Origin: Microbacterium helvum
Lineage (GTDB): Bacteria > Actinomycetota > Actinomycetes > Actinomycetales > Microbacteriaceae
DNA length: 64,000 bases
Assembly: GCF_014779795.1 (NCBI RefSeq)
Contig: NZ_JACXZS010000013.1
Location: 1 to 64,000 of the forward strand
Direction of reading: 5' to 3'
Notes under the pieces: model-generated
What the model was told of the DNA's origin: nothing
What the model saw: the letters and a program-made list of their open reading frames with translations, nothing else
The model's database searches: none
In this document: in pieces, positions 23,914-32,663 of the stretch
Layout: each line of letters begins with the position of its first letter
Position numbering within the stretch: the first letter of the stretch is position 1
Translations under genes and position numbers: made by a program

Positions 23914-24552
23914 ATGCCTCGCACCACCACGCTCGTCTTCGCCGGCGATTCGATCACCGACTCCGGGCGCGACCGCGACGACATCGCCTCGCTGGGGGAC
24001 GGGTACGTCCGCCTGATCGCGCAGACGGTCGACAGCCGCGGCGAGACGGTGGTCAACAAGGGCATCTCGGGCAACCGCGCCGTCGACCTCGAGGCCCGCT
24101 GGGACGACATCCTCGCCGCAGGGCCCGACGTGCTCACCGTCTACATCGGCGTGAACGACATGTGGCGTCGCTTCGACAACGACGACCCGACGTCGGCCGA
24201 GGACTTCGAGACGACCGTCGCGGGCCTGCTGCAGACGGCTCGGGATGCCGGCGTCCCGCGCATCCTGCTCATCGAACCGTTCTTCGTGCCGGTGCGGGAC
24301 GACCAGGTGTCGTGGCTCGACGACCTGAACCCGAAGCGCGACGCCGTGCGGCGCCTGGCGGAACGGTTCGACGCGACGCTCGTCGAACTGCACGACGCCG
24401 TGACCGCCGCGGCCGCCGAGCACGGCGCCGCCGCGATCGTTCCCGACGGCGTGCACCCGACGCCGCAGGGATCGGCGATCATCGCCGACGCGTGGCTCGC
24501 CGCCCACCTGGGTGCGGTGGTCGAGACCCCCGGGAAGGCAGGTTCCGCATGA
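23914..24552 (+). CDS. SGNH/GDSL hydrolase (esterase or deacetylase)
   Basis: 212 residues. All four SGNH blocks are present: G11-D12-S13 (catalytic Ser), NKGISGNR (block II Gly), IGVNDMW (block III Asn) and DGVHPTPQG (Asp/His dyad). There is no signal peptide, so it acts in the cytoplasm. Such enzymes remove acyl groups from sugars or lipids. Being translationally coupled to a GntR regulator whose candidate operator also marks fucose genes, it may deacetylate imported oligosaccharides (inference). It is preceded by GGAAG six bases before the ATG. The exact substrate is unknown. Confidence 0.85.
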   Translation: MPRTTTLVFAGDSITDSGRDRDDIASLGDGYVRLIAQTVDSRGETVVNKGISGNRAVDLEARWDDILAAGPDVLTVYIGVNDMWRRFDNDDPTSAEDFETTVAGLLQTARDAGVPRILLIEPFFVPVRDDQVSWLDDLNPKRDAVRRLAERFDATLVELHDAVTAAAAEHGAAAIVPDGVHPTPQGSAIIADAWLAAHLGAVVETPGKAGSA

Positions 24553-25214
24553 CCGATGCGCTCAGTTCCGTCACCGAGCTCAAGCGCGGCCTGCTCTCGG
24601 ACCAGATCTACGAGCTCGTCAAGACGATGATCAAGGACGGCTCGCTCGAACCCGGCGAGCAGCTCGTCGAGTCGCAGCTCGCCCGCCGCCTGCAGGTCAG
24701 TCAGGCGCCGGTGCGCGACGCGCTCAAGCAGCTGGTGCACGAAGGTCTCGTCACCCACGTGCGCCACCAGGGCAGCTTCGTCACGAGCTACACCGACGAA
24801 GAGGTCGCGCAGGCCCGCCAGGCGCGCGCCGAGCTGGAATCGATCGTGGGCCGCCTCACCTGCGGCACGCTGTCGGCGTCGACGCGTGCCCGGCTCGAAG
24901 CCCTGATCGCCCAGATGCACGAGGCCGCGGACGAGAAGGACCTCGGCGCGTTCCGCGAGCTGGACTTCGCGTTCCACCGCTCGGTGGTCGAGGCCAGCGG
25001 CAACGTGTACCTGCCGCGCATGTGGGACATCATCGAGCCGAGCCTGCGCTCGTTCCACGTGCTCGCCGACCCCGACTACCCGGGCGACTGGCACGTCGCG
25101 GCGGACTGGCACAAGAGCCTGCTCGACGCGCTCGACGGGGGCGATCCCGAGGGTGCCGCACAGCTCTTCTATGCACACGCCGCGGGCACGCTGCTGCCCG
25201 ACGAGCAGGCGTAG
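24549..25214 (+). CDS. GntR-family transcriptional regulator (FadR/FCD subfamily)
   Basis: 221 residues. The winged HTH is at about 15-80 (LSDQIYELVKTMIKDGSL, ESQLARRLQVSQAPVRDAL, GSFV). The all-helical FCD ligand domain follows (about 88-215) with ELDFAFHRSVVEASGN and the HKSLLDAL segment, which hold metal/ligand residues in this group. FCD regulators often sense sugar acids. The ATG overlaps the hydrolase stop (ATGA). Matching candidate operators lie in front of its own operon and of the fucosidase and fucose importer genes more than 20 kb away, suggesting it is the fucose regulator. That link is inferred from DNA sites only. Confidence 0.88.
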   Translation: MTDALSSVTELKRGLLSDQIYELVKTMIKDGSLEPGEQLVESQLARRLQVSQAPVRDALKQLVHEGLVTHVRHQGSFVTSYTDEEVAQARQARAELESIVGRLTCGTLSASTRARLEALIAQMHEAADEKDLGAFRELDFAFHRSVVEASGNVYLPRMWDIIEPSLRSFHVLADPDYPGDWHVAADWHKSLLDALDGGDPEGAAQLFYAHAAGTLLPDEQA

Positions 25215-25222
25215 AGCTTCGG

Positions 25223-25257
25223 GATTCCGGATGCCGGCGGCCGGGGCATCCAGAATC
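25223..25257 (+). terminator. Intrinsic terminator of the SGNH-GntR operon
   Basis: GATTC-x-GGATGCC pairs with GGCATCC-x-GAATC, followed by TTTCACCTTTTC. It begins eight bases after the GntR stop. This is one of the few hairpins here with a T-rich tail. Confidence 0.75.
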
Positions 25258-25353
25258 TTTCACCTTTTCTCGACGCCGATGTAGAGATCGCCCGGTCGGT
25301 TCCGTCTCCTATCCGAAGCGGCCAGAATGGGCCGCACGGAACGGGAGGCTGTC

Positions 25354-25761
25354 ATGGCCAAGTATCTGATGCTCAAGCACTACCGGGGCGGTCGCCCGTC
25401 GGCGAACGAGACGCCGATGGACCAGCTCACGAAGGAGGAGTGGAACGCTCACGTGCAGTACATGCAGGACATGGAGCGGCGGCTCTTCGACTCGGGCGAG
25501 CTGCTGGCGTCGGAGGGCCTGTCGATGGGGGGCGCCTGGGTGCGCTTCGACGGCGAGGGACGACCGCCGATCGTCGACGGCCCGTTCGCCGAGACGAAGG
25601 ACCTCATCGCGGGCTGGATGATGATCGACGTCGACTCGTACGACCGCGCGGTCGAACTCGCCTCGGAGCTGTCGGCGGCGCCGTGGGCCGGTGGCAGGCC
25701 GCTCGGCGAATGGCTCGAGCTGCGCGAGGTCATGTTCTCCACCACCGCCGACGCGGAGTGA
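25354..25761 (+). CDS. YCII/DGPF-domain protein, partner of an ECF sigma factor
   Basis: 135 residues with the DGPF motif (VDGPFAETKDLIAGWMMIDVDSYDRA) typical of YCII-related dimeric alpha-beta barrel proteins. Genes of this kind sit next to ECF42-group sigma factors, as here, where the sigma gene starts one base after this stop. The function of DGPF proteins is not settled; they may be enzymes or ligand sensors. GGGAGG lies seven bases before the ATG at 25354. No signal peptide. Confidence 0.88.
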   Translation: MAKYLMLKHYRGGRPSANETPMDQLTKEEWNAHVQYMQDMERRLFDSGELLASEGLSMGGAWVRFDGEGRPPIVDGPFAETKDLIAGWMMIDVDSYDRAVELASELSAAPWAGGRPLGEWLELREVMFSTTADAE

Positions 25762-25762
25762 C

Positions 25763-26896
25763 ATGGATCCCACGGCCCTGCGCCGCGCGATCCCCGAGGT
25801 CGTCGGCATCCTCGTCCGGCGCGGAGCAGACTTCGCGTCGGCCGAGGATGCCGTGCAGACCGCGCTGCTGCGCGCGGTCGAGCGGCCACCCGCCGAGGAG
25901 GTGCGCGACGTCCGGGCATGGCTCGTCACCGTTGCGTGGCGGGTGTTCCTCGACCAGGTGCGCAGCGAGTCGGCGCGCGCCGAGCGTGAGGAGCGGCTCG
26001 CGCGGGAACCCGAGCCCGGGTCGGTGCCGCAGCACGACGACACGCTCGGCCTCTACTTCTTGTGCACCCACCCGACCTTGACGGCATCGTCGGCGACCGC
26101 GCTCACGCTGCGCGCGGTCGCCGGCCTCACGACGCGGCAGATCGCGGACGCCTTCCTCGTGCCCGAGGCCACGATGGCGCAGCGCATCAGTCGTGCGAAG
26201 CAGCGGCTCGCCGGCATCCCGCTGGATCAGCCGGGCGATCTGTCGCGCGTGATGCGCGTGCTTTATCTCGTCTTCAACGAGGGGTACTCCGGCGAGATCG
26301 ACATCGCCGCCGAGGCGATCCGGGTGACGCGGCAGCTGGCCGCGCTCACCGACGAGCCGGAGGTCGGGGGCCTCCTCGCCCTCATGCTGCTGCACCACGC
26401 GCGACGGCCGGCGCGCGTGGTGGACGGGCGCCTCGTCCCGCTCGCCGAGCAGGACCGCTCGCTGTGGGACGAGCCGGCCATCGTCGAGGGCGTCGCCGTA
26501 CTGCAGGCGTCTCTCGCGCGCGACCGCCTCGGGCAATACCAGACGCAGGCCGCGATCGCCGCGCTGCACGCGGATGCGCCGACCGCCGCCGAGACCGACT
26601 GGGTGCAGATCGTCGAGTGGTACGACGAGCTGCTGGCGTTCGGCGATTCGCCGGTCATCCGGCTGGGCCGCGCGGTCGCCGTCGGCGAGGCCGACGGCCC
26701 GCGCGCAGGGCTCGTCGCCCTCGGCGGCGTGGGCGAAGAGGTGCCGAGGTATCACGCGGCGCTCGCCTATCTGCATGAACGGGCGGGCGAGAGGGATGCC
26801 GCCACCGCCGAGTACGCGGAGGCGGCCCGCCGCGCGACCAGCGCGCTCGAACAGCAGCACCTGCTGCGGCAGGCCGAGCGCCTGCGGCGCGCCTGA
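25763..26896 (+). CDS. ECF RNA polymerase sigma factor, ECF42-type with C-terminal helical extension
   Basis: 377 residues, twice the length of a minimal ECF sigma. Region 2 is at about 1-75 (EDAVQTALLRAVERPP, WLVTVAWRVFLDQVR). Region 4 is at about 105-160 (TLRAVAGLTTRQIADAFLVPEATMAQRISRAKQRL). The remaining 200 residues form the DUF6596/TPR-like extension, with VLYLVFNEGYSG and repeats of paired helices. ECF42 members lack an anti-sigma factor and depend on this extension, with DGPF proteins as the usual linked genes. It probably directs transcription of DGPF genes including its neighbour, from family knowledge. Confidence 0.88.
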   Translation: MDPTALRRAIPEVVGILVRRGADFASAEDAVQTALLRAVERPPAEEVRDVRAWLVTVAWRVFLDQVRSESARAEREERLAREPEPGSVPQHDDTLGLYFLCTHPTLTASSATALTLRAVAGLTTRQIADAFLVPEATMAQRISRAKQRLAGIPLDQPGDLSRVMRVLYLVFNEGYSGEIDIAAEAIRVTRQLAALTDEPEVGGLLALMLLHHARRPARVVDGRLVPLAEQDRSLWDEPAIVEGVAVLQASLARDRLGQYQTQAAIAALHADAPTAAETDWVQIVEWYDELLAFGDSPVIRLGRAVAVGEADGPRAGLVALGGVGEEVPRYHAALAYLHERAGERDAATAEYAEAARRATSALEQQHLLRQAERLRRA

Positions 26897-26960
26897 GCCC
26901 GGCGCACGCGCGTCACCTTCAGTTCGCCTGCCGTTCGCCGGGACTCACTAGCGTCGCCGA

Positions 26961-28340
26961 GTGCTCTCTGCCGTCCCCCGCCTCACGCGTCCTCTTCTCA
27001 TCGGCATCGCGGCCGTGATCGCCGCGCTGCTCGTGCTGCTGCCGGCATCCGGCGCCTCGGCGCACCCGGCGGGGAGCACCGGTGTCTTCATCACGGTGCA
27101 GTCCGACGCCGTCGACGTGAAGATGCAGATCCAGAAGGCCGGTTTCGTCGCCGCCACCGGCTATGACATCGCCACCGACCAGGCCGAGCTCGACGCTGTA
27201 GCCGACAACCTGATGACATTCATCCTCAACCGGGTGACGGTCGCTGACGATTCGTCGACACTGACCGCGTCGGTGATCGAGCGGCCCCGGTTCGTCACGG
27301 TCAACGACGAGGACTCGATCGAGACGGCGATCCGGTTCGCGGACGACGGCCGGCCGATCGAGGGCGCCGTCACGCTCGACTATGACTTCATCCTCGACGT
27401 CGTGCCGTCGCACCAGGTGTACGTGGCGCTCGTCAGCGACTGGAACAACGGCCAGGTCGCGGAGGGCGACCCCGAGGTCGTCGGAGTGCTCGGGGGCGGG
27501 GTGACCGAGATCACCCTCGACCGCGCGCAGCAGACGCCGCTGCACGGCTTCTTCTCGGTCGTGTGGCTCGGGATGCTGCACATCGCGGAGGGCACCGACC
27601 ACCTGCTGTTCCTCACGACGCTGCTGATCGTCGCGCCGTCGCTGGCGGTGCGATCGCGACGAGGGTTCCGCTGGACGCAGCCCATCCCGACCAAGCGCGC
27701 GGTGCTGCGGGCGGCGCTCATCATCACCTCGTTCACGGTCGGCCATCTGATCACGCTGGCCCTGGTGTCGCTCGGGGTGATCTCGTTCCCGACCAAGCCG
27801 GTCGAGATCCTCGTGGCGGTGTCGATCGTGGTCGCGGCCGTGCATGCGATCAAACCGCTCATGCCCCGCGGCGAGCTGCTCATCGCCGGGGTGTTCGGGC
27901 TCGTCCACGGCACCGCGTTCGCCACGACGATCCTCGACCTGAACCTCGGCTTCGGCGAGAAGCTCGTCGCCATCCTGGGTTTCAACATCGGCGTCGAACT
28001 CGCGCAGCTGATCGCCGCCGTGCTCGTGCTGCCGCTGCTGATCTGGCTGTCGCACGCCCGCGCCTACCCCGCCTTCCGCACCGTGATCGCGGGCCTTGCG
28101 ATCGTGGCCGCCTCGGCCTGGATCATCGCCATCAGCATCGACGGCACGACTGTGCTGCAACCCGTCTTCGACGGCATCGCCCGATACCCGCTGGTCGGGT
28201 ACCTGGTGCTCGTCGCGGTCGTGGCGACGCTGTGGCACTTCACGCGTGACACGCAGCGGAAGAGCGGTGTCGACGGCGGTGCGGAGCCGACGAACCCGGC
28301 CGGCGCCGCCGAGGCGGCCGCGGAGCACACCCGCGTGTGA
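26961..28340 (+). CDS. HupE/UreJ-family membrane protein
   Basis: 459 residues. A signal-like segment ends GASAHPAG. An extracytoplasmic domain of about 190 residues follows, then six or seven membrane helices. The HupE signature GMLHIAEGTDHLLF, with two His and one Asp in the first helix, and later histidines (VGHLI, VHGTAFATT) suggest metal (nickel) transport, known for HupE and UreJ. The long N-terminal extracellular domain marks the HupE_UreJ_2 type. No hydrogenase or urease gene is nearby. The start is GTG at 26961. Transport specificity is inferred. Confidence 0.82.
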   Translation: MLSAVPRLTRPLLIGIAAVIAALLVLLPASGASAHPAGSTGVFITVQSDAVDVKMQIQKAGFVAATGYDIATDQAELDAVADNLMTFILNRVTVADDSSTLTASVIERPRFVTVNDEDSIETAIRFADDGRPIEGAVTLDYDFILDVVPSHQVYVALVSDWNNGQVAEGDPEVVGVLGGGVTEITLDRAQQTPLHGFFSVVWLGMLHIAEGTDHLLFLTTLLIVAPSLAVRSRRGFRWTQPIPTKRAVLRAALIITSFTVGHLITLALVSLGVISFPTKPVEILVAVSIVVAAVHAIKPLMPRGELLIAGVFGLVHGTAFATTILDLNLGFGEKLVAILGFNIGVELAQLIAAVLVLPLLIWLSHARAYPAFRTVIAGLAIVAASAWIIAISIDGTTVLQPVFDGIARYPLVGYLVLVAVVATLWHFTRDTQRKSGVDGGAEPTNPAGAAEAAAEHTRV

Positions 28341-28605
28341 CGCCCGGAAGCGGGTCCTGCTCCGGGTGAGGCAGGCCCCCGGTCTCGCCGCACACATCCC
28401 CGGTCTCGCCGAGCCATGGGATTTCCGCCGAAACCGGGGACGACACCCCCGGGCTCGCGCCGAATCCCCTGCCTCGACGCGTAGACCCCCGCTCTCGACG
28501 AAGCAGGAGAGACCGGATGCCGGGCGCCCGGCATCCCGCCCCCACCGGCGTCACAACCCGGCGTCGCACCCGGAACCTGGGGCGCCGGGGCCCGGGCGTT
28601 ACGGG
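28341..28605. terminator. Convergent spacer with a perfect 22-bp palindrome (28515-28536)
   Basis: Between HupE and the convergent DUF916-like gene there is no coding sequence. GGATGCCGGGCGCCCGGCATCC at 28515-28536 is perfectly self-complementary and may terminate both directions. The rest holds several CCCCGGTCTCGCCG / CCGAAACCGGGG type segments similar to those near 55260-55300. Confidence 0.55.
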
Positions 28606-29721
28606 TCAGTCGGCGACGGCGGCGGGAGCCTTCGCGCGTTCCGCCTCGAGTGCCTTCTCGACGGCCTCGCTCACGCGGGCGTCCTCACGCTCCTGCGCGA
28701 CGGCCCGGCGACGGCCGCGACGGCGCAGCACCAGAACGACTGTCGCGGCCACGAGTGCCACGACGATCAGCAGCATCCACGGCACGGCGGCACCGACACC
28801 CGCCGCCGACACCTCGGCGATCGGGGAACGCGAGCCTGCGGCATCCGTCACCACGGGCGTGACCGCCGTCGACGCGAGCAGCGCGAACAGCGGCGGGACG
28901 TTGGGGACGACCACCGTCTGCGTCAGGCTCTCGCCGGGCAGCAGCTCGGGGATCGCGTCCGCCGCAGGCGCCTCGGTCGCGAGCAGCCCGAACACGCCGC
29001 CCACGGTCGAGGACGGGTCGGCCGAGATCGCCGCGTTGCCGGTGTTGTGCAGCGTGTAGGTCAGGGTGGCGTCGCCGCCCGCGAACGGATTGAGACCGCC
29101 GTTCCACGAGACCGACAGGTCCTCGACGGCGAGCGCGGGGGCCAGCTCGCCGCCGACCCGGAGGGTGACGCGGATGCCGAGACGGCGGTCGACGTTCACG
29201 CCGCTGTCGGCGTCGGGCACGGTGAGCGACGTCACGATGCCGCCGGCGTAGTCGCCGGGCGTTGCGTCGTCGGGGATGGACACGGTGAACGGGATGCTGG
29301 CGGTCGCACCCGCCGCGAGGGTCACGGTGTCCTGGCCCGGGGTGATCCACGCGCCGACGGCCTTCGACTCCTCGCCGGCGACGACGAGCGAGAGGGCGCC
29401 GTCGTCGGAGGTGAAGCCGTCCGCCGCGTACACCTTGAGGTCGACCGGCTGATCGCCGTGGTTGGCGACCACGATGCCGTCGGTGAGCGAGCCGCCGGGG
29501 TCGATCGTGTAGCCGTAGTTCGTGCGGTCGGCGCCGAAGTTGTTGGACTCGGTGCGGACGGTCCAGTTGACGTCGGACGCGTCGGGCGCCGCGGCAGCCG
29601 AGACAGGCGCGGCGGCCATGGCCGGGGCAGCAGGGAGGGCGATGACGAGCGCGACGGCGACGGCCGCGAACAGGGCGCGGACGCGGAGACGCGGTCGGGG
29701 GGAGGCGGGGCGTGCGTTCAC
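28606..29721 (-). CDS. DUF916/WxL-interacting-like surface protein with C-terminal membrane anchor
   Basis: 371 residues. The signal peptide ends near APAMAAAP. The body (WTVRTESNNFGADRTNYGYTIDPGG, GDYAGGIVTSL, then an Ig-like domain ending before PIAEVSAAG) follows the pattern of actinobacterial WxL/peptidoglycan-binding DUF916 proteins. One membrane helix (AVPWMLLIVVALVAATVVLVL) and a charged cytoplasmic tail close it. DUF916-type proteins bind WxL domains of co-encoded proteins. The upstream phosphatase has a WxL-like end, so the two may form a surface complex. The GTG start at 29721 has a weak ribosome binding site. Confidence 0.75.
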   Translation of the reverse strand: MNARPASPRPRLRVRALFAAVAVALVIALPAAPAMAAAPVSAAAAPDASDVNWTVRTESNNFGADRTNYGYTIDPGGSLTDGIVVANHGDQPVDLKVYAADGFTSDDGALSLVVAGEESKAVGAWITPGQDTVTLAAGATASIPFTVSIPDDATPGDYAGGIVTSLTVPDADSGVNVDRRLGIRVTLRVGGELAPALAVEDLSVSWNGGLNPFAGGDATLTYTLHNTGNAAISADPSSTVGGVFGLLATEAPAADAIPELLPGESLTQTVVVPNVPPLFALLASTAVTPVVTDAAGSRSPIAEVSAAGVGAAVPWMLLIVVALVAATVVLVLRRRGRRRAVAQEREDARVSEAVEKALEAERAKAPAAVAD

Positions 29722-29754
29722 GGTGGGCTTTCGGGGTGGAGCGGAAACGGGACT

Positions 29755-29791
29755 GTCCGTGGGAGAGAGGAAGGCCCTCTCTCCCACGGAC
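29755..29791 (-). terminator. Perfect 15-bp hairpin between the surface phosphatase and the DUF916-like gene
   Basis: GTCCGTGGGAGAGAG (29755-29769) pairs with CTCTCTCCCACGGAC (29777-29791), with a seven-base loop. It lies between the phosphatase stop and the next gene of the same operon. It probably reduces read-through, setting different amounts of the two surface proteins. Confidence 0.65.
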
Positions 29792-29813
29792 GTCGGTGTG
29801 GCGACGGGGGCGA

Positions 29814-31724
29814 TCAGCCGGCGAGCGCCGTGATCGTCAGGGTCGCGCGGTAGCTGCCCGTCTGGGTCTCGGTCGGCAGCTTCAGGTCGAGGTCGGCGCC
29901 GAGCAGCGCCTCGCCCTTGTCGTGGCCCTGCACGGCTGCGCCGAGCACACGGTCGACCGACAGGCCGGCGCCGCCGTCGAAGCCCGACGTGACGGACGCA
30001 CCCGCGACCGCACCGGCGCCCGGCGTGACGACCTTCGGCGACCAGCCGAGGTAGCTGCCCGAGAACGTCTTCTTGCCGTCGGCGAATTCGCCGAGCACCG
30101 ACGTGATCGACCACGGCGCGAGCGACGAGCGGGTGTCGGACACCGCGATCGGGTTGATCGCGCCCTTCGCCTCGAAGTAGCCGTCCTTCTCTTCAGCCGT
30201 GCCGAGGTCGACGAGGCCGTTGTGACCTTCGATCGTCCACCCGAACTCGCCCGGGGCGGCCGTGGGCACGACGACCTGCAGCTCTTCGCCGCCGTCAGCG
30301 TGGTGCGGGTGGATCGTGACCGAGTCGATCTTCGACTCGACGCCGCCATTGGCGGACGCCTGCGAGCGGATGCCCTCGACGACGAGCTCGTCGGCCTTGA
30401 CCTGCACCTTGACGTAGCTGCGGGTCTTCTCCTGGCTCTGCACCGAGTTGTACCAGTAGCTCGACGGGTTCAGCGGGTCGGCGCCGTTCCCGGCACCGCT
30501 CGTGCCGCTGTTGTCTGGCGCGGTGATGTCGTAGTACTTCGAGCCCGAGGCGGAGTTGGCCGTCATGTAGATGACGCCGCCCTCGCCGACGAACACGTCG
30601 TTGGCGCCCGGCTGCTCGTCGGGGTTGGCCTTCTCGCCGTCCTTGATCTCGTAGCTGCGGGTGTACACGTGGTCGTGGCCCTGCAGCACGAGGTCCACCC
30701 CGAGCTGCGAGAACGTGGTCGGGAAGTCGACGCGACGCACCTTGTTGTCGCCGTCCTTCGCGTGCGAAGCGGCCGAGTAGATCGAGTGGTGGTACACGAG
30801 GACGGTGTACTTGGCGTCAGCGCCGTGGGCCTTCACGACGTCGGTCACGTACTGCACGTGAGCCTCGTCGCCGCCGCCCGTGGCGTTGTTGTAGCTGTTG
30901 CTGTTCAGGTCGATGAACAGCACGTCCTTGTAGATGTACCAGTAGTCGCCGCCGGACTCCGTCGCGGTGTTGCCCGCGCGGTAGTAGTCGGCCGAGTAGT
31001 CGGTGTTCGGCGTGTAGAAGTGCTGCTCGTACGCCTTTCCGCCCACGTCGTGGTTTCCGATGGTGGCGGCCCACGGGTACGAGCGCAGCTGCTCGGGCGC
31101 GAGGAACGCGTCCCACTGGGCCTCGGTGTTCGCCGTCTCGACCTGGTCGCCGCCCGAGACGAGCAGCTCGGTGTCGGGGTTGGCGTTCAGCGCGACATTC
31201 ATCGTGTCGACCCAGCCGGCCTGGTCGTTCGCCACGTTGCCCGAGGCGCCGATCTGCGGGTCGCCGAAGAACAGGAAGTCGAAGTCACCCTCGAACGACT
31301 GCGTCTTGAACGAGTAGGTGGGCGACCAGTTGCCGTCCGAGCCGACGCGGTACGAGTACTGCGTGTTCGCCTGCAGGTCCGACAGCGTGGCGTGCCGGTT
31401 GAAGCCTCCGCTGGACGCGATGTTGGCGGACCCGGTCGCGGCGAAGCTCGTCACCGAGGCGACGAACTGGCCGCCCACGAGCGCCGAGGTGGGGGCGATC
31501 TGCACGACCTGCGCGCTGTCGGCCGAGGAGTACCAGGTGACCGTGCGCTGGGTCTCGTCCGCACCGACGCCCAGCACGATGCCGGTGTAGTTCGCCGTGG
31601 TGGCCGCCTGCGCACCGGCGGGCGCGGCGAACGCACCGCCGAACGCCAGCGCGGCGCTGACCGCTGCGGCCGAGAGCCACAGGGCCGCACGGCCCGAGGG
31701 CCGCGATGTTGCTTCCGAAAGCAT
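29814..31724 (-). CDS. Secreted purple-acid-phosphatase-like metallophosphoesterase with WxL-like C-terminus
   Basis: 636 residues. The signal peptide ends GAQAATT. An N-terminal fibronectin-like domain (YTGIVLGVGADETQRTVTW, ANTQYSYRVG) precedes the catalytic metallophosphoesterase domain. Its metal motifs are complete: FFGDPQIG, SGGDQVE, GNHDVGG, VYHHSIYS and LQGHDHVYTRS. The last 100 residues (YLGWSPKVVTPGAGAV, LLGADLDLKLP, YRATLTITALAG) resemble a WxL cell-wall binding domain. It should release phosphate from organic esters at the cell surface. The ATG at 31724 is chosen because the signal peptide starts there. It is followed by the DUF916-like partner. Confidence 0.82.
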   Translation of the reverse strand: MLSEATSRPSGRAALWLSAAAVSAALAFGGAFAAPAGAQAATTANYTGIVLGVGADETQRTVTWYSSADSAQVVQIAPTSALVGGQFVASVTSFAATGSANIASSGGFNRHATLSDLQANTQYSYRVGSDGNWSPTYSFKTQSFEGDFDFLFFGDPQIGASGNVANDQAGWVDTMNVALNANPDTELLVSGGDQVETANTEAQWDAFLAPEQLRSYPWAATIGNHDVGGKAYEQHFYTPNTDYSADYYRAGNTATESGGDYWYIYKDVLFIDLNSNSYNNATGGGDEAHVQYVTDVVKAHGADAKYTVLVYHHSIYSAASHAKDGDNKVRRVDFPTTFSQLGVDLVLQGHDHVYTRSYEIKDGEKANPDEQPGANDVFVGEGGVIYMTANSASGSKYYDITAPDNSGTSGAGNGADPLNPSSYWYNSVQSQEKTRSYVKVQVKADELVVEGIRSQASANGGVESKIDSVTIHPHHADGGEELQVVVPTAAPGEFGWTIEGHNGLVDLGTAEEKDGYFEAKGAINPIAVSDTRSSLAPWSITSVLGEFADGKKTFSGSYLGWSPKVVTPGAGAVAGASVTSGFDGGAGLSVDRVLGAAVQGHDKGEALLGADLDLKLPTETQTGSYRATLTITALAG

Positions 31725-31947
31725 GTGTCTTCCGTTCTGTCTGGAAGCGGGTGGGGGAATGGCGTCGGGTGTCGCCCCGGCTCCAACAGGCGAGCCTCGC
31801 GGCGGCACGTGACGCTCGACATCCGGCTCCGTGAACGGATACTGCCGGCAAAGCGAACAGTCGGCGAACGCGGACACCTGCGGGACATGCCGGGGGCCGG
31901 CGTCGCGCATGCTGGAAGCATCCCGCTCTCCATCCGCTAGGACGACC

Positions 31948-32607
31948 GTGCTTCTCCGCGCCCTTTCAGCGACGGCTGCCGTCGCTGCGCTTGTGCTCTC
32001 GCTGACCGGCTGCGCCACCGACGACTGGTCGACCCCGCGCGCGCAGCCGACGATCGTCGGTACGCCGGCCGCGGGGTTCCTGCCGGCCACCGCGCCCTCG
32101 CCCGAGGCGACGGTGACCCCTGAGGACGGCTCGTGGAACGGCGTCTCGCCGTCGGCCGGCTACCGCGTCGTGCTGCTCACGAGCGGTTCGGATGCGACGA
32201 CCGGCGTGCTCAACACCGCGGTCGCGGAGTGGGCCTCGGATGAAGGTGCGTCGCTTCGGACCGTCGCCGCCGAGGAGTCGGACCCGATCCCCGCGATCGT
32301 CGACGCGATGGACATGAATCCCGACCTCATCGTGAGCACCGGCGAGGCTCTGGTCGACGCTCTCGCCCTGGTCAGCCCCAACCATCTCGACGTGTCGTTC
32401 CTCGTCCTGGGCGCCGAGCTCGCCGAGCCCACGTACAACGTCACCTCCGTCGACTGGACCGGCGCCGGCTTCCGCGGCGAGGGCCTCGGCTCGGCGACGC
32501 ACTTCGACGAGGATTCGTTCACGCCGGCACGTGCCGATGCGGCGATCCGCGCGGGGTCGGCGGCCGTGCTGACCGGCATGACCGGCGTCGTGCTCTGGAT
32601 CGATTGA
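31948..32607 (+). CDS. Lipoprotein, BMP-like, function unknown
   Basis: 219 residues. The N-terminal signal with lipobox LTGC predicts a lipid-anchored extracellular protein. A Pro/Thr-rich linker leads to a compact domain (GYRVVLLTSGSDATTGVLN, DPIPAIVDAMDMNPDLIVSTGEALVDALALV) that looks like half of a periplasmic-binding/BMP fold. The GTG at 31948 is the most likely start, since the hydrophobic core begins right after it. No transporter genes are beside it. A divergent 223-base gap to the phosphatase gene serves as promoter region and shows no other feature. Confidence 0.7.
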   Translation: MLLRALSATAAVAALVLSLTGCATDDWSTPRAQPTIVGTPAAGFLPATAPSPEATVTPEDGSWNGVSPSAGYRVVLLTSGSDATTGVLNTAVAEWASDEGASLRTVAAEESDPIPAIVDAMDMNPDLIVSTGEALVDALALVSPNHLDVSFLVLGAELAEPTYNVTSVDWTGAGFRGEGLGSATHFDEDSFTPARADAAIRAGSAAVLTGMTGVVLWID

Positions 32608-32663
32608 TCCGGGATGCCGGCGGCCGGGCCCGCCGGCCGGCGCGAGCAGGAGAGGATGGAAGC

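Noticed and set aside
31725-32090. Longer N-terminus for the surface phosphatase
   Set aside because: The signal peptide starts at the ATG at 31724, and the extension overlaps the promoter and front of the divergent lipoprotein gene.
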